Positions 34,600 to 45,487 of a DNA stretch of 64,000 nucleotides are shown in pieces. Both the position numbers and the translations under genes were made by a program. Within the stretch, counting starts at the first letter, position 1. Each line of letters begins with the position of its first letter. The DNA comes from Ehretia macrophylla (taxonomy: Eukaryota; Streptophyta; Magnoliopsida; Boraginales; Ehretiaceae). The stretch covers positions 16,031,425-16,095,424 of the forward strand of contig CM075771.1 of NCBI GenBank assembly GCA_037974665.1, written 5' to 3'. A model generated the notes under the pieces. That model was not told the DNA's origin. It saw only the letters and a program-made list of their open reading frames with translations, and made no database searches.

Positions 34600-35161
34600 C
34601 CTTTTCGTTTTTATTTTTTTCCCCGTTAAGCCTTGCCAAGATGCTTTATCCATCATACTTCTATTATCGAGTCCCACGGTATCTTGGGCAAGACAACTTT
34701 ATCTCGCATAAAGGCTGGGCCCACAAACCGAGGGCGTGGGGCCAGTAACCAAGTCTCCATCGCTCTGATGCCGATAACTTTTGATCCGTAAGGAGTTATG
34801 CGACACAAAGCATGCCGTTGGAAAGCTCTCCGAGAGCTCTACGGCTATTGCAACTAGCCTGCTCAGCTGTACCTATTTTCGGAGCCCAAAATCGAACGTT
34901 TTCCTTAATTTTGGGACACTTTTCTTCTTTTTGCACTGTTTCTTCGTCCCGGATCGTTCGTAGTGAACCGAAAAGGACGACAACCTAACTCGTAGAACAT
35001 TAGAGGGCACTACAATGCGTCGATATCGCGTCTTACGAGGATGCTACATTGTTGAAGCAAATGGGTCATCAATAAACCTATTGGGCCTTTCGAATGGGCC
35101 GTCTCTCTGGGCTGGGACTGTAAACCATCAACACATAAGGGTTTTGTGCCCTCAACATGAC

Positions 35162-35280
35162 AGGTGCGATCATTGCAGCATTAATGCATCGGATCCCATT
35201 AGAACTCCGAATTTAAGCATGCTTGGGCGAGAGTAGTACTGGGATGGGTGACCTTATGGGAAGTCCTCGTGTTGCCCCCC
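35162..35280 (+). rRNA. 5S rRNA: 5S rRNA gene copy 52 (dimer type A)
   Basis: Full length, about 11 differences: G1A, C14G, C20T, C28T, C39T, G51T, G58A, C93T, C94T, C95A, A115C. Its 3' end merges into a run of 12 C. C14G, C20T, C28T, C39T, G51T, G58A and A115C are shared with copies 54 and 56. Confidence 0.92.
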
Positions 35281-35286
35281 CCCCCC
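35275..35286 (+). repeat. Run of 12 C at a 5S 3' end
   Basis: TTG is followed by twelve C and then TTTTCG, at the end of copy 52. The related end of copy 54 has CCCT followed by nine C. Loss of A115 created an uninterrupted tract prone to slippage and explains the 687-688-bp units. Confidence 0.85.
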
Positions 35287-35848
35287 TTTTCGTTTTGATT
35301 TATTGCCTCGTTAAACCTTGCCAAGATGCTTTATCGGTCATCCTTCTATTATCTAGTCCCACGACATCTTGGGAAAGACAACTTCGCCTCGCGTAGAGGT
35401 TGGGCCAGCAAACATAGGCCGTGGGGCCTGTGTCCAAGAATCCATCGCTCCGATGCCCATAAATTTTGATCCGTAAGGAGTTAAGCAGCGCATACCATAC
35501 CGTTGGAAAGCACTCTGAGAGCTCTACGATGGGGGCAGTAAGCCTACTAGACTGTGCTTGTTTTCGGAGACCAAAATCCATCATTTTCATCAGTTTTGGT
35601 CTACTTTTCTTCTTTTTGCGTTGTCTCTTCGTCCAAGATAGTTCGTAGTGTGCCACGAAAAGGACGACAACCTAACTCGTAGTACATTAGAGGGCACTAC
35701 AACAAGTTGGTATCGCGTCTTGCAAGGATGCTGCGTTGTTGAAGCAAATGGGTTGTTGATAAGCCCATTGGGCCTTTCGAATAGGCTTTCTCTCTGGGCT
35801 GCGACTGTGAACCATCAACACAAAAGGGCTTTGCACCCTCAACATGAC

Positions 35849-35967
35849 GGGTGCGATCATACCAGTACAAATGCACCAGATCCCATCAGAACTATGGAGT
35901 TAAGCATGCTTGGGGGAGCGTAGTACTCGAATGGGTGACCCTCTGGGAAGTCCTCGTGTTGCACTCC
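35849..35967 (+). rRNA. 5S rRNA: 5S rRNA gene copy 53 (dimer type B, degenerate)
   Basis: Full length, about 14 differences: T13A, C18T, T21A, G30A, C46A, C47T, A49G, G58A, C67G, A71C, G80C, G82A, C94T, C117T. Upstream ATAA is AAAA. Ends TTGCACTCC like copies 55 and 57. Confidence 0.9.
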
Positions 35968-36094
35968 CATTTCGTTTTGAGTTTTTGCACCGTTAACCCT
36001 TGCCAAGATGCTTTATCCGTCATATTTCTATTATCGAGTCCGACAGCATCTTAGGCAAGATAACTTCGCCTCGGGTAGGGGCTGGGCCCACAAA

Positions 36095-36120
36095 TCGAGG
36101 GCGTGGGGTTGGGCTGCTTT
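36095..36120 (+). other. About 170-bp spacer deletion junction
   Basis: GGGCGTGGGG joins TTGGGCTGCTTTTCTCC; the stretch from CCAGTGACCAAG to ATCAGTTTT is absent. G-rich microhomology lies at the joint. It creates the shortest unit, 513 bp. Confidence 0.8.
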
Positions 36121-36361
36121 TCTCCTTTTTGGGCTATTTCTTCATCCCAGATCATTCGTAGTGAACCGCGAAAAGGACGACAGCCAAACTCACAGGACAT
36201 AAGAGGGCACTACAACGCGTTGATATCGCGTCTTGTTTGGATGCTACGTTGTTAAAGCAGATGGGTCGTCGATAAACCTATTGGGCCTTTCGAATGGGCC
36301 GTTTCTCTGGGCTGGGACTGTGAACCATCAACACATAAGGGTTTTGTGACCTCAACATGAC

Positions 36362-36480
36362 AGGTACGATCATTGTAGCATTAATGCATTGGAGCCCATT
36401 AGAACTCCGAATTTAAGCATGCTTGGGCGAGAGTAGTACTGGGATAGGTGACCCCATGAGAAGTCCTCATGTTGCCCTCC
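36362..36480 (+). rRNA. 5S rRNA: 5S rRNA gene copy 54 (dimer type A, degenerate)
   Basis: Full length, about 17 differences, including all type A markers plus C29T, T33G, G85A, G98A, G108A, C117T. Preceded by a spacer shortened by about 170 bp, giving the shortest unit (513 bp). Confidence 0.88.
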
Positions 36481-37049
36481 CCCCCCCTTTTCGTTTTGAT
36501 TTATTGCCCCGTTAAGCCTTGCCAAGATGCTTTATCAGTCATCCTTCTATTATTGAGTCCCGCAACATCTTGGGAAAGACAACTTCGCCTTGCGTAGAGG
36601 CTGGGCTAGTAAACTGGGGGCGCGGGGCCTGTGACCAGGTCTCCATCGCTCCGGTGCCCATAACTTTTGATCTGTAAGGAGTTATGCGGCGCACAACATA
36701 CCGTTGGGAAGCTCTCCGAGAGCTCTACGACGGGGGCAGCAAGCCTACTCGGCTGTTCTTGTTTTCGGAGACCAAAATCCATCATTTTCATCAGTTTTGG
36801 TCCATTTTTCTTCTTTTTGCGTTATCTCTTCGTCCAAGGTAGTTCGTAGTGTGCCACGAAAAGGACGACAACCTAACTCGCAGTACATTAGAGGGCACTA
36901 CAAGGGGTTGGTATCGCGTCTTGTGAGGATGCTACGTTGTTGAAGCAGATGGGTCATCGATAAACCCATTGGGCCTTTCGAATAGGCTGTCTCTCTGGGC
37001 TGGTACTGTGAACCATCAACACATAAGGGTTTTGCGCCCTCAACATGAC

Positions 37050-37168
37050 GGGTGCGATCATTCCAGCACCAATGCACCGGATCCCATCAGAACTCCAAAG
37101 TCAAGCGTGCTTGGGCGAGAGTAGTGCTGGGATGGGTAACCCCCTGGGAAGTCCTCGTGTTGCACTCC
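37050..37168 (+). rRNA. 5S rRNA: 5S rRNA gene copy 55 (dimer type B)
   Basis: Full length, about 6 differences: T21C, G48A, T53C, A77G, G89A, C117T. Better preserved than its dimer relatives, though box A (53) and box C (89) each carry one change. Confidence 0.95.
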
Positions 37169-37707
37169 CATTTCATTTTGAGTTTTTCCCCGTTAAGCCT
37201 TGCCAAGATGCTTTATCTGTCACATTTCTATTATCGAGTCCCAGGATAACTTGGGCAAGACAATTTCACTTCGCGTAGAGCCTGGGCCCGCAAACCGAGG
37301 GCATGGGCCTTGTGACCTGGTGTCCGTCGCTCCGGTGCCCATAACGTTTGATCCGTAAGGAGTTATATGGAGCACAACATGCCGTTGGAAAGCTCTCCAA
37401 AAACTCCACGACGGGGGCCACAAGCTTGCTCGTCTATGCTTGTTTTTGGAGCCCAAAATTGAACGTTTTCATCAGTTTTAGGTAGCTTTTCTTCTTTTTG
37501 TGCTATTTCTTCATCCCAGATCATTCGTTGTGAACCGCAAAAAGGATGACAACCAAACTCGTAGGACATAAGAGGGCACTACAATGTGTCGATATCGCGT
37601 CTTGTTAGGATGCTACATTGTTGAAGCAGATGGGTCGTCGATAAACCTATTGGGCCTTTTGAATGGGCCGTCTCTCAAGGCTGGGACTGTGAACCATCAA
37701 CACATAA

Positions 37708-37826
37708 GGGTGCGATCATTGCTGCATTAATGCATCGGATCCCATTAGAACTCTGAATTTAAGCATGCTTAGGCGAGAGTAGTACTGGGATGGGTTACCC
37801 CATAGGAAGTCGTCGTGTTGCCCCCC
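37708..37826 (+). rRNA. 5S rRNA: 5S rRNA gene copy 56 (dimer type A, promoter deleted)
   Basis: Full length, about 14 differences: C14G, A16T, C20T, C28T, C39T, C47T, G51T, G58A, G64A, G89T, C95A, G97A, C105G, A115C. A deletion of about 23 bp fuses CACATAAGGG directly to TGCGATC, so the ATAA element sits only a few bases before the gene. Confidence 0.91.
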
Positions 37827-38389
37827 ATTTTCGTTTTGATTTATTGCCCCGTTAAGCCTTGCCAAGATGCTTTATCGGTCATCCTTCTAATATCGAGTCC
37901 CACGACATCTTGGGAAAGACAACTTCGTCTCGCGTAGAGGCTGGGCCAGCAAACCGAGGGCGTGGGGCCAATGACCAACTCTCCATCGCTCCGGTACCCA
38001 TAACTTTTGATCCGTAAGGAGTTATGCAGCGCACAGCATATCGTTGGGAAGCACTCCGAGAGCTCTACGACGGAGGCAGTAAGCCTACTCGACTATTCTT
38101 GTTTTTGGAGACCAAAATCCATCATTTTCATCAGTTTTGGTCCACTTTTCTTCTTTTTGCGTTGTCTCTTCGTCCAAGATAGTTCGTAGTGTGCCACGAA
38201 AAGGACGACAACCTAACTCGCTGTACATTAGAGGGCACTACAACGGGTTGGTATCGCATCTTGTGAGGATGCTACATTGTTGAAGCATATGGGTCATCGA
38301 TAAGCCCATTGGGCCTTTCGAATGGGTCGTTTCTCTGGGCTAGGACTGTGAACCATCAACACATAAGGGCTTTGCGCCCTCAATATGAT

Positions 38390-38508
38390 GGGTGCGATCA
38401 TACTAGTACTAATGCACTGGATCCCATCAGAACTCCGAAGTGAAGCGTGCTTGGGCGAGAGTAGTACTAGGATGGGTGACCCCTTGGAAAGTCCTCGTGT
38501 TGCACTCC
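38390..38508 (+). rRNA. 5S rRNA: 5S rRNA gene copy 57 (dimer type B)
   Basis: Full length, about 9 differences: T13A, C15T, C18T, C29T, T53G, G80A, C95T, G99A, C117T. One of two copies with the usual plant base at both 13 and 80. Box A hit at 53. Confidence 0.94.
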
Positions 38509-39065
38509 CATTTCGTTTTGTTTTTTCGCCCCGTTCAGGCTTGCCAAGATGCTTTATCCGTCACATTTCTATTATCGAGTCCCACGGCATCTTCTGCAAG
38601 CCAACTTCGCTTCGCGTAGAGGCTGGGCCCGCAAACTGAGGGCGTGGGGCCTGTGACCAAGTCTCTATCATTCCAGTGCCCATAATATTTGATCCGTAAG
38701 GAGTTATGCGGCGCACAACATACCATTGTAAAGCTCTCCGAAAGCTCTAAAACGGGGGTAGCAAACTTGCTCAGCAATGCCTATTTTCGGAGCCCAAAAT
38801 TGATCATTTTCATCAGTTTTGGGCCGCTTTTCTTCTTTTATTTCTTCATCCCAGATCATTCGTAGTGAACCGTGAAAAGGACGACAACCAAATTCGCAGG
38901 ACATAAAAGGGCACTACAATGCGTTGACAACGCGTCTTGTTAGGATGCTACGTTGTTGAAGCAGATGGGTCATCGATAAACCCATTGGCCCTTTCGAATG
39001 AGCCGTCTCTCTGGGCTGCGACTGTGAACTGTCAGCAAATAAGGGTTTTACGCCCTCAACATGAC

Positions 39066-39184
39066 AGGTGCGATCATTCCAGCACTAAAGCACCGGATCC
39101 CATCAGTACTCCGAAGTTAAGCGTGCTTGGGCGAGAGTAGTACTGGGATGGGTGACCCCCTTGGAAGTCCTCGTGTTGCACCCC
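39066..39184 (+). rRNA. 5S rRNA: 5S rRNA gene copy 58 (well preserved)
   Basis: About 4 differences: G1A, T24A, A42T, G97T. Box A, IE and box C core unchanged. Upstream element AAATAAGGG. A good candidate for a working gene. Confidence 0.96.
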
Positions 39185-39350
39185 CTTTTTCATTTTGATG
39201 CCCCGTTAAGACTTGCCAAGATGCTTTATCCATCATACTTCTATTACCGAGTCCCACGGAATCTTGGGCAAGACAACTTCGCCTCGCGTAGAGGCTAGGC
39301 CCGCAAACCAAGGGCATGGGGCCAGTGACCAAGTCTCCGTCGCTCCGATT

Positions 39351-39730
39351 CCCATAACTTTTGATCCGTAAGGGGTTATGCGGTGCACAGCATACTGTTA
39401 GAAAGCTCTACGCGAGCTCTACAACCTGGGTCGATAGCCTGCTAGGCTGTGCTTTTTTGGAGCCTAAAATCGATCATTTCCATCTATTTTTGGCCACTTT
39501 TCTTTTTTTTGCGTTGTTTCTTCATCCTGGATCATTCGTATCCATAACTTTTGATCCGTAAGGGGTTATGCGGTGCACAGCATACCGTTAGAAAGCTCTA
39601 CGCGAGCTCTACAACCTGGGTCGATAGCCTGCTAGGCTGTGCTTTTTTTGGTGCCCAAAATCGATCATCTCCATCTATTTTTGGCCACTTTTCTTCTTTT
39701 TGCGCTGTTTCTTCATCCTGGACCATTCGT
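39351..39730 (+). repeat. 190-bp tandem duplication within a spacer
   Basis: 39351-39540 and 39541-39730 match closely from CCATAACTTTTGATCCG through CATTCGTA, with a few substitutions and balanced 1-bp changes in the T/C-rich parts. The joint (CATTCGTATCCATAAC) is clean. It makes the 867-bp unit, the longest in the window. Confidence 0.92.
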
Positions 39731-39932
39731 ATTGAACAGCGAAAAGGATGACAACCTAACTCACAGGACATTAGAGGGCACTACAACGCGTCGATATCAT
39801 GACTTGCGAGGATGCTACGTTGTTGAAGCAGATGTTTCATCGATAAACCCATTGGGCCTTTCGAATGGGCCGTCTCTTTAGGCTGGGACTGTGAACCATC
39901 AACACATAAGGGTTTTGCACCCTCAACATGAC

Positions 39933-40051
39933 AGGTGTGATCATTCCAGGACAAATGCATCGAATCCCATCAGAACTCCGAAGTTAAGCGTGCTTGGGCG
40001 AGAGTAGTACTGGGATGGGTGACCCACTGGGAAGTCCTCGTGTTGCATCCC
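39933..40051 (+). rRNA. 5S rRNA: 5S rRNA gene copy 59
   Basis: Full length, about 8 differences: G1A, C6T, C18G, T21A, C28T, G31A, C94A, C116T. Box A, IE and box C core intact. Follows the longest unit (867 bp), which holds the 190-bp duplication. Confidence 0.94.
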
Positions 40052-40615
40052 CCCTTTCCTTTTGATTTATTGCCCCGTTAAGCCCTGCCAAGATGCTTTA
40101 TCCGTCATACTTCTATTATCGAGTCCCACGTCACCTTGGGAAAGACAACTTCGCTTCGCGTAGAGGTTGGGCCCATAAACCGAGGGCGTGGGACGAGTGA
40201 CCAAGTTTCCATCGCTCCGGTGCCCATAACATTTGATTCGTAAGGAGTTATGTGGAGCACAACATACTGTTGGAAAGCTCTCGGAGAGCCCTACGACGGA
40301 GGCAGCGAGCCTGCTCAGCTTTGCCTATTCTCGGAGCCCAAAATTGATCATTTTCATCAGTTTTGGGCCACTTTTCTTCTTTTTGTGCTATTTCTTTGTC
40401 CTAGATAGTTCCTAGTGAGGTGAAAAAAGGATGACAACCTAACTCGCAGGACATTAGAGGGCACTACAACGCGTTGATATCGTGTCTTGCAAGGATGCTA
40501 CGTTGTTGAAGCAGATGGGTCATCGACAAACCCATTGGGCCTTTCGAATGGGCCGTCTCTCTGGGCTGGGACTGTGAACCGTCAACACATAAAGGTTTTG
40601 TGCCCTCAACGTGAC

Positions 40616-40734
40616 GGGTGCAATCATTCTAGTACTTGTGCACCGGATCCCATCAGAACTCCGAAGTTAAGCGTGCTTGGGCGAGAGTAGTTCTTGGATG
40701 GGTGACCCCCTGGGATGTCCTCGTGTTGCACCCC
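40616..40734 (+). rRNA. 5S rRNA: 5S rRNA gene copy 60
   Basis: Full length, about 8 differences: G7A, C15T, C18T, A22T, A23G, A77T, G80T, A101T. Box A and IE intact. Confidence 0.94.
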
Positions 40735-41284
40735 CCTTTTTCTTTTGATTTATTGCCATGTTAAGCCTTGCCAAGATGTTTTATCCGTCATACTTCTATT
40801 ATCGAGTCCCACGTCATCTTGGGAAAGACAACTTCGCCTCGTATAGAGGCTGGGCCCGCAAACCGAGGGCGTGGGGTCAGTGACCAAGTGTCCGTCACTC
40901 CGATGCCCATAGCTTTTGATCCATAAGGAGTTATGCGGCGCACAGCATACCATTAAAAAGCTCTCAGATGGCTCTACGACGGCGGTAGTAAGCCAATTTT
41001 TAGAGCCCAAAATCGATCGTTTACATCAGTTTTAGGAGACTTTTCTTCTTTTTGCGCTATTTCTTTGTCCCGGATCGTTCGTAGTGAACCGCGAAAAGGA
41101 CGACAACCTAACTCGTAGGACATTATAGGGCAATAAAATGCGTAGATATCGCGTCCTGCAAGAATGCTACGTTGTTGAAGTAGATGGGTCGTCGATAAAC
41201 CCATTGAGCCTTTCGAATGGGCCATCTCTCTGGGCTGGGACTATGAACCGTCAACACATAAGGGTTTTCTGCCCTCAACATGAC

Positions 41285-41403
41285 CGGTGTGATCATTCCA
41301 GCACTAATGCTCTGGATCCCATCAGAACTCCGAAGTTAAGCGTGTTTGGGTGAGAGTAGTACTGGGATGGGTGACACCTTGGGAAGTCCTCGTGTTGCAT
41401 CCC
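41285..41403 (+). rRNA. 5S rRNA: 5S rRNA gene copy 61
   Basis: Full length, about 9 differences: G1C, C6T, A27T, C29T, C61T, C67T, C92A, C95T, C116T. G1C is shared with copy 62. The preceding spacer lost about 14 bp. Confidence 0.93.
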
Positions 41404-41967
41404 CCTTTTCATTTTAATTTTTTGCCCTGTTAAGCCTTGCCAAAAGGCTTTATCCGTCATACTTCTATTATCGAGCCCCACGGAATATGTGGCAAGACAA
41501 ATTTGCCCCGCGTAGAGGCTTGGCTCGCAAACCGTGGGAGTGGGGCCAGTGACCAAGTCTTCGTCGCTCCGGTGCCCATAACTTTTGATCTGTAAGGAGT
41601 TATGCAGCGCACAACATACCGTTGAAAAGCTCTCCGAGAGCTCTACGATAGGAGCAGCTAACCTGCTTGGCTGTGCCAATTTTCAGTGTCCAAAATTCAT
41701 CGTTGTCATTAGTTTTGGGCCACTTTTCTTCTTTTTTCGCTGTTTCTTCGTCCCAGATCGTTCGTAGTGAATCGCGAAAAGGACGACAACCTAACTCACA
41801 GGACATTAGAGGGCACTACAACACGTCGATATCGCGTCTTGTGAGGATGCTACGTTGTTGAAGCAGATGGGTCGTCGATAAACCTATTGGGCCTTTCGAA
41901 TGGGCCGTCTCTCTGCGCTGGGACTGTGAACCGTCGACATATAAGGATTTTGCGCCCTTAACATGAC

Positions 41968-42086
41968 CGGTGCGATCATTCCAGCATTAATGCACTGGAT
42001 TGCATCAGAACTCCGAAGTTAAGCGTGCTTGGGCGAGAGTAGTGCAGGGATGGGTGACCCCCTGCGAAGTCCTCGTGTTGCACCCC
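41968..42086 (+). rRNA. 5S rRNA: 5S rRNA gene copy 62
   Basis: Full length, about 8 differences: G1C, C20T, C29T, C34T, C35G, A77G, T79A, G98C. Promoter boxes intact; upstream element is ATATAAGG. Confidence 0.94.
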
Positions 42087-42650
42087 CCTTTTCCTTTTGA
42101 TTTTTTGCCCCGTTAAGCCTTACCAAGATGCTTTATCCATCATACTTCTATTATTGAGTCCCATAGAATCTTAGGCAAGACAACTTCGCCCCGCGTAGAG
42201 ACTTGGCCAGCAAACCGAGGGCATAGAGCCAGTGACCAAGTCTCCGTCGCTCCAGTGCCAATAACTTTTGATCTGTAAGGAGTTATGCGGCACACAACAT
42301 ACCGTGAGAAAGCTCTTCGGGAGCTCTACGGCGAGAGTAGCAAGCCAGCTCAATTGTACCTTTTTTTGGTGCCAAAAATTGATCGTTTTGATCAGTTTTG
42401 GGCCACTTTTCTTCTTTTTGCCCTGTTTCTTCATCCCAGATCGTTCGTAGTGAACAGCGAAAAGGACGACAACCTAACTCGTTGGACATTAGAAGGCACT
42501 ACAACGCGTCGATATCACGTCTTACGAGAATGCTGCGTTGTTAAATCATATGGGTCGTCGATAAACCCATTGAGCCTTTCGAATGGGCCGTCTCTCTTGG
42601 CTGGGACTGTGAACCGTCAACACATAAGGGTTTTGCGCCATCAACATGAT

Positions 42651-42769
42651 GGGTGCGATCATTCCAGCACTTATGCACTAGATCCCATCAGAACTCCGAA
42701 GTTAAGCGTGCTTGGGCGAGAGTAGTACTGGGATAGGTGACCCCCTGCGAAGTCTTCGTGTTGCACCCC
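42651..42769 (+). rRNA. 5S rRNA: 5S rRNA gene copy 63
   Basis: Full length, about 6 differences: A22T, C29T, G30A, G85A, G98C, C105T. Only box C (85) affected. Confidence 0.95.
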
Positions 42770-43333
42770 CCTTTTCCTTTTGATTTTTTGCCCTGTTAAG
42801 CCTTCCCAAGATGCTTTATCCGTCATATTTCTATTATCGAGTCCCACGGCATCTTGGGCAAGACAACTTCGCCTCGCGTAGGGGCTGGGCCCGTAAGCCG
42901 ATGGCGTGAGGCCAATGACCAAGTCTCCGTCGCTCTGGTGCCCATAAGCTTTTATCTGTAAGGCGTTATGCGGCAAACAACATACCGTTGGAAAGTTCTA
43001 CGAGAGCTCTATGACGGGGGTAGCAAGCCTGCTCGGCTGTGCCTGTTTTCGGAGCCCAAAATAGATCTTTTTCATCAGTTTTGGGCCAATTTACTTCTTT
43101 TTGCGCTGTTTCTTTGTCCCAAATAGTTCGTAGTGAATCGTGAAAAGGACGAAAACCTAACTCACAGGATATTAGAGGGTACTACAACACGTCTATATCG
43201 TGTCTTGCGAGAATGCAACGTTCTTGAAGCAAATGGATCGTCGATAAACCTATTGCGCCTTTCGAATGTGCCGTCTATTTGGGTTGGGACTGTGAACTGT
43301 CAACACATACAGGTTTTGCGCCCTCAACATGAC

Positions 43334-43452
43334 GGGTGCGATCATTCCAGTACTAATGCACCGGATCCCATCAGAACTCCGAAGTTGAGCATGCTTGGTC
43401 CAGAGTAGTACTCGGATGGGTGACCCCCTGGGAAGTCCACGTGTTGCACCCC
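43334..43452 (+). rRNA. 5S rRNA: 5S rRNA gene copy 64
   Basis: Full length, about 7 differences: C18T, A54G, G58A, G66T, G68C, G80C, T106A. Box A and IE hit; upstream element is CATACAGG. Confidence 0.94.
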
Positions 43453-44002
43453 CATTTTCCTTTCGATTTATTGCCCCATTAAGCCTTTCCAGGATGCTTT
43501 ATCCGTCATACTTCTATTATTGAGTCCCACAGCATCCTGGGCAAGACAACTTCGCCTCGTTTAGGGGCTGGGCCCGCAAACCGAGGGCGTGGGGCTAGTG
43601 ACCAAGTCTCCGTCGCTCTGGTGCCCATAACTTTTGATCCATAAGGAGTTATGCAGCACATAACATACCGTTGGAAAGCACTCAGAGAGCTCTTCGACGG
43701 GGTCAGCAAGCCTAATTTTGGAGCCTAAAATTGATCATTTTCATCAGTTTTGGGCCACTTTTCTTCTTTTTGCGCTGTTTCTTCATCCCAGATCGTTCGT
43801 AGTGAACCTAAAAAAGGATGACAACCTCACTCGCCGGACATTAGAGGGCACTACAATGGGTCGATATCACGTCTTGCGAGAATGCTACGTTGTTCAAGTA
43901 GATGAGTCGTCGATAAACCCAATGAGCCTTTCGAATGGGCCGTCTCTCTGGGCTGGGACTGTGAATGGTCAACACATAAGGGATTTACGCCCTCAACATG
44001 AC

Positions 44003-44121
44003 GCGTATGATCATTCCAGCACTAATACACCGGATCCCACCAGAACTCCGAAGTTAAGCGTGCCTGGGTGAGAGTAGTTCTGGGATGGGTGACCCGTTGG
44101 GAAGTCCTCTTGTTGAACCCA
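44003..44121 (+). rRNA. 5S rRNA: 5S rRNA gene copy 65
   Basis: Full length, about 13 differences: G2C, G5A, C6T, G25A, T38C, T62C, C67T, A77T, C94G, C95T, G108T, C114A, C119A. Both strands of the terminal helix are altered. Confidence 0.91.
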
Positions 44122-44684
44122 CCTTTTCATTTTAATTTTTTGCCTAGTTAAGCCTTGCCAAGATGCTTTATCCGTCGTACTTCTATTATCGAGTCCCACA
44201 AAATCTTGGGCAAGACAACTTCGCCTTGTGTAGAGGCTGGACCGACAAACCGAAGGCGTGGGGCTAGTGACCAAGTCACCGTCGCTCTGGTGCCTATTAC
44301 TTTTGATCTGTAAGGAGTTATAGGGCGCACAGTATACCGTTGGAAAGCTCTCCGAGAGTTCCACGATGGAAGCAGCTAACCTACTTGGCTGTGCCTATTT
44401 TTGGAGCCCAAAATTGATCATTTTCATTAGTTTTGGGACACGTTTCTTCCATTTGCGCTGTTTCTTCGTCCTGGATCGTTCGTAGTAGGCCGCGAAAAGG
44501 ACAACAACCTAACTCGTAGAACATTAGAGGGCACTACAACACATTGATATCACGTCTTGCGAGGATGCTGCGTTGTTGAGGTAGATAGGTTGTCGATAAA
44601 CCCATTTGGCCTTTTGAATGTGCCGTCAATCTGGGCTGGGACTGTGAATCGTCAACAATAAGGGCTTCGCGCCCTCAACATGAC

Positions 44685-44803
44685 GGGCGCAATCATACCA
44701 CAACTAATTCACCAGATCCCATCAGAACTCCAAAGCTAAGCGTGCTTGGGCGAGAGTAATACTGGGATGGGTGATCCCCTAGGAAGTTCTCGTGTTGCAC
44801 CCC
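44685..44803 (+). rRNA. 5S rRNA: 5S rRNA gene copy 66
   Basis: Full length, about 13 differences: T4C, G7A, T13A, G17C, C18A, G25T, G30A, G48A, T52C, G75A, C91T, G97A, C104T. Partner of copy 36. Confidence 0.91.
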
Positions 44804-45368
44804 ACTTTTTGTTTTCATTTTTGGCCCCGTTAAGCCTTGCCAAGATGCTTTATCTGTCATACTTCTAGTATTGAGTCCCTCGGAATCTTGGGCAAGACAA
44901 CTTCGTCTCGCTTAGAGGCTGGGCCCGCAAACCGAGGGCGTGGGGCAAGTGACCAAGTCTCTTTCGCTCCGGTGCCCATAACTTTTGATCCGTAAGGAGT
45001 TACGCAGTGCACAACATACCGTTGGAAAGTTTTCTGAGAGCTCTACGACGAGGGTAGCTCGCCTACTCAGCTGTGCCTATTTTTGGAGCCCAAAATCGAT
45101 CGTTTTCATGAGTATTAGGCCACTATTCTTCTTTTTGCGCTGTTTCGTTGTCCCGGATCGTTCGTAGTAAGTCGCGAAAATGGACGACAGCCTAACTCGC
45201 AGGACATTAGAGGGCACTACAATGCGTCGATATCACGTCTTGCAGTGTTGCTACGTTGTTGAAGTAGATGGGTCGTCGATAAACCCATTGGGCCTGTCGA
45301 ATGGGCCGTCTCTCTGGGCTGGGATTGTGAACTGTCAACACATAAAGGTTTTGCACCCTCAACATGAC

Positions 45369-45487
45369 GGGTGCGATCATTCCAACAGTGATACACCGGA
45401 TCCCATCAGAACTCCGAAGTTAAGCATTCTTGCGCGAGAGTAGTACTGGGATGGGTGACCCCCTAGGAAGTCCTCGTGTTGCACCCC
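45369..45487 (+). rRNA. 5S rRNA: 5S rRNA gene copy 67
   Basis: Full length, about 8 differences: G17A, C20G, A22G, G25A, G58A, G60T, G65C, G97A. Partner of copy 37 (A22G, G60T shared). Confidence 0.94.

Larger units (their letters stand above)
33685..34628 (+). repeat. About 260-bp near-identical tract in neighbouring units
   Basis: 33685-33947 and 34368-34630 (offset 683) are essentially identical, covering the 5' flank, a 5S copy with 14 changes, and the terminator. Sequence on either side diverges to the usual level (for example GTTAAGCATTTCC versus GTTAAGCCTTGCC). That pattern fits a short conversion tract. Confidence 0.85.
35162..38639 (+). repeat. Two-unit higher-order repeat, three copies (A-B dimers)
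   Basis: Type A genes (copies 52, 54, 56) share seven markers (C14G, C20T, C28T, C39T, G51T, G58A, A115C) and a downstream spacer with GATTTATTGCC and GAGACCAAAATCC. Type B genes (53, 55, 57) end TTGCACTCC and are followed by CCATTTCGTTTTG or CCATTTCATTTTG. Types alternate A-B-A-B-A-B. Dimer lengths are reduced by a 170-bp deletion near 36109 and one of about 23 bp at 37708. Confidence 0.88.
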
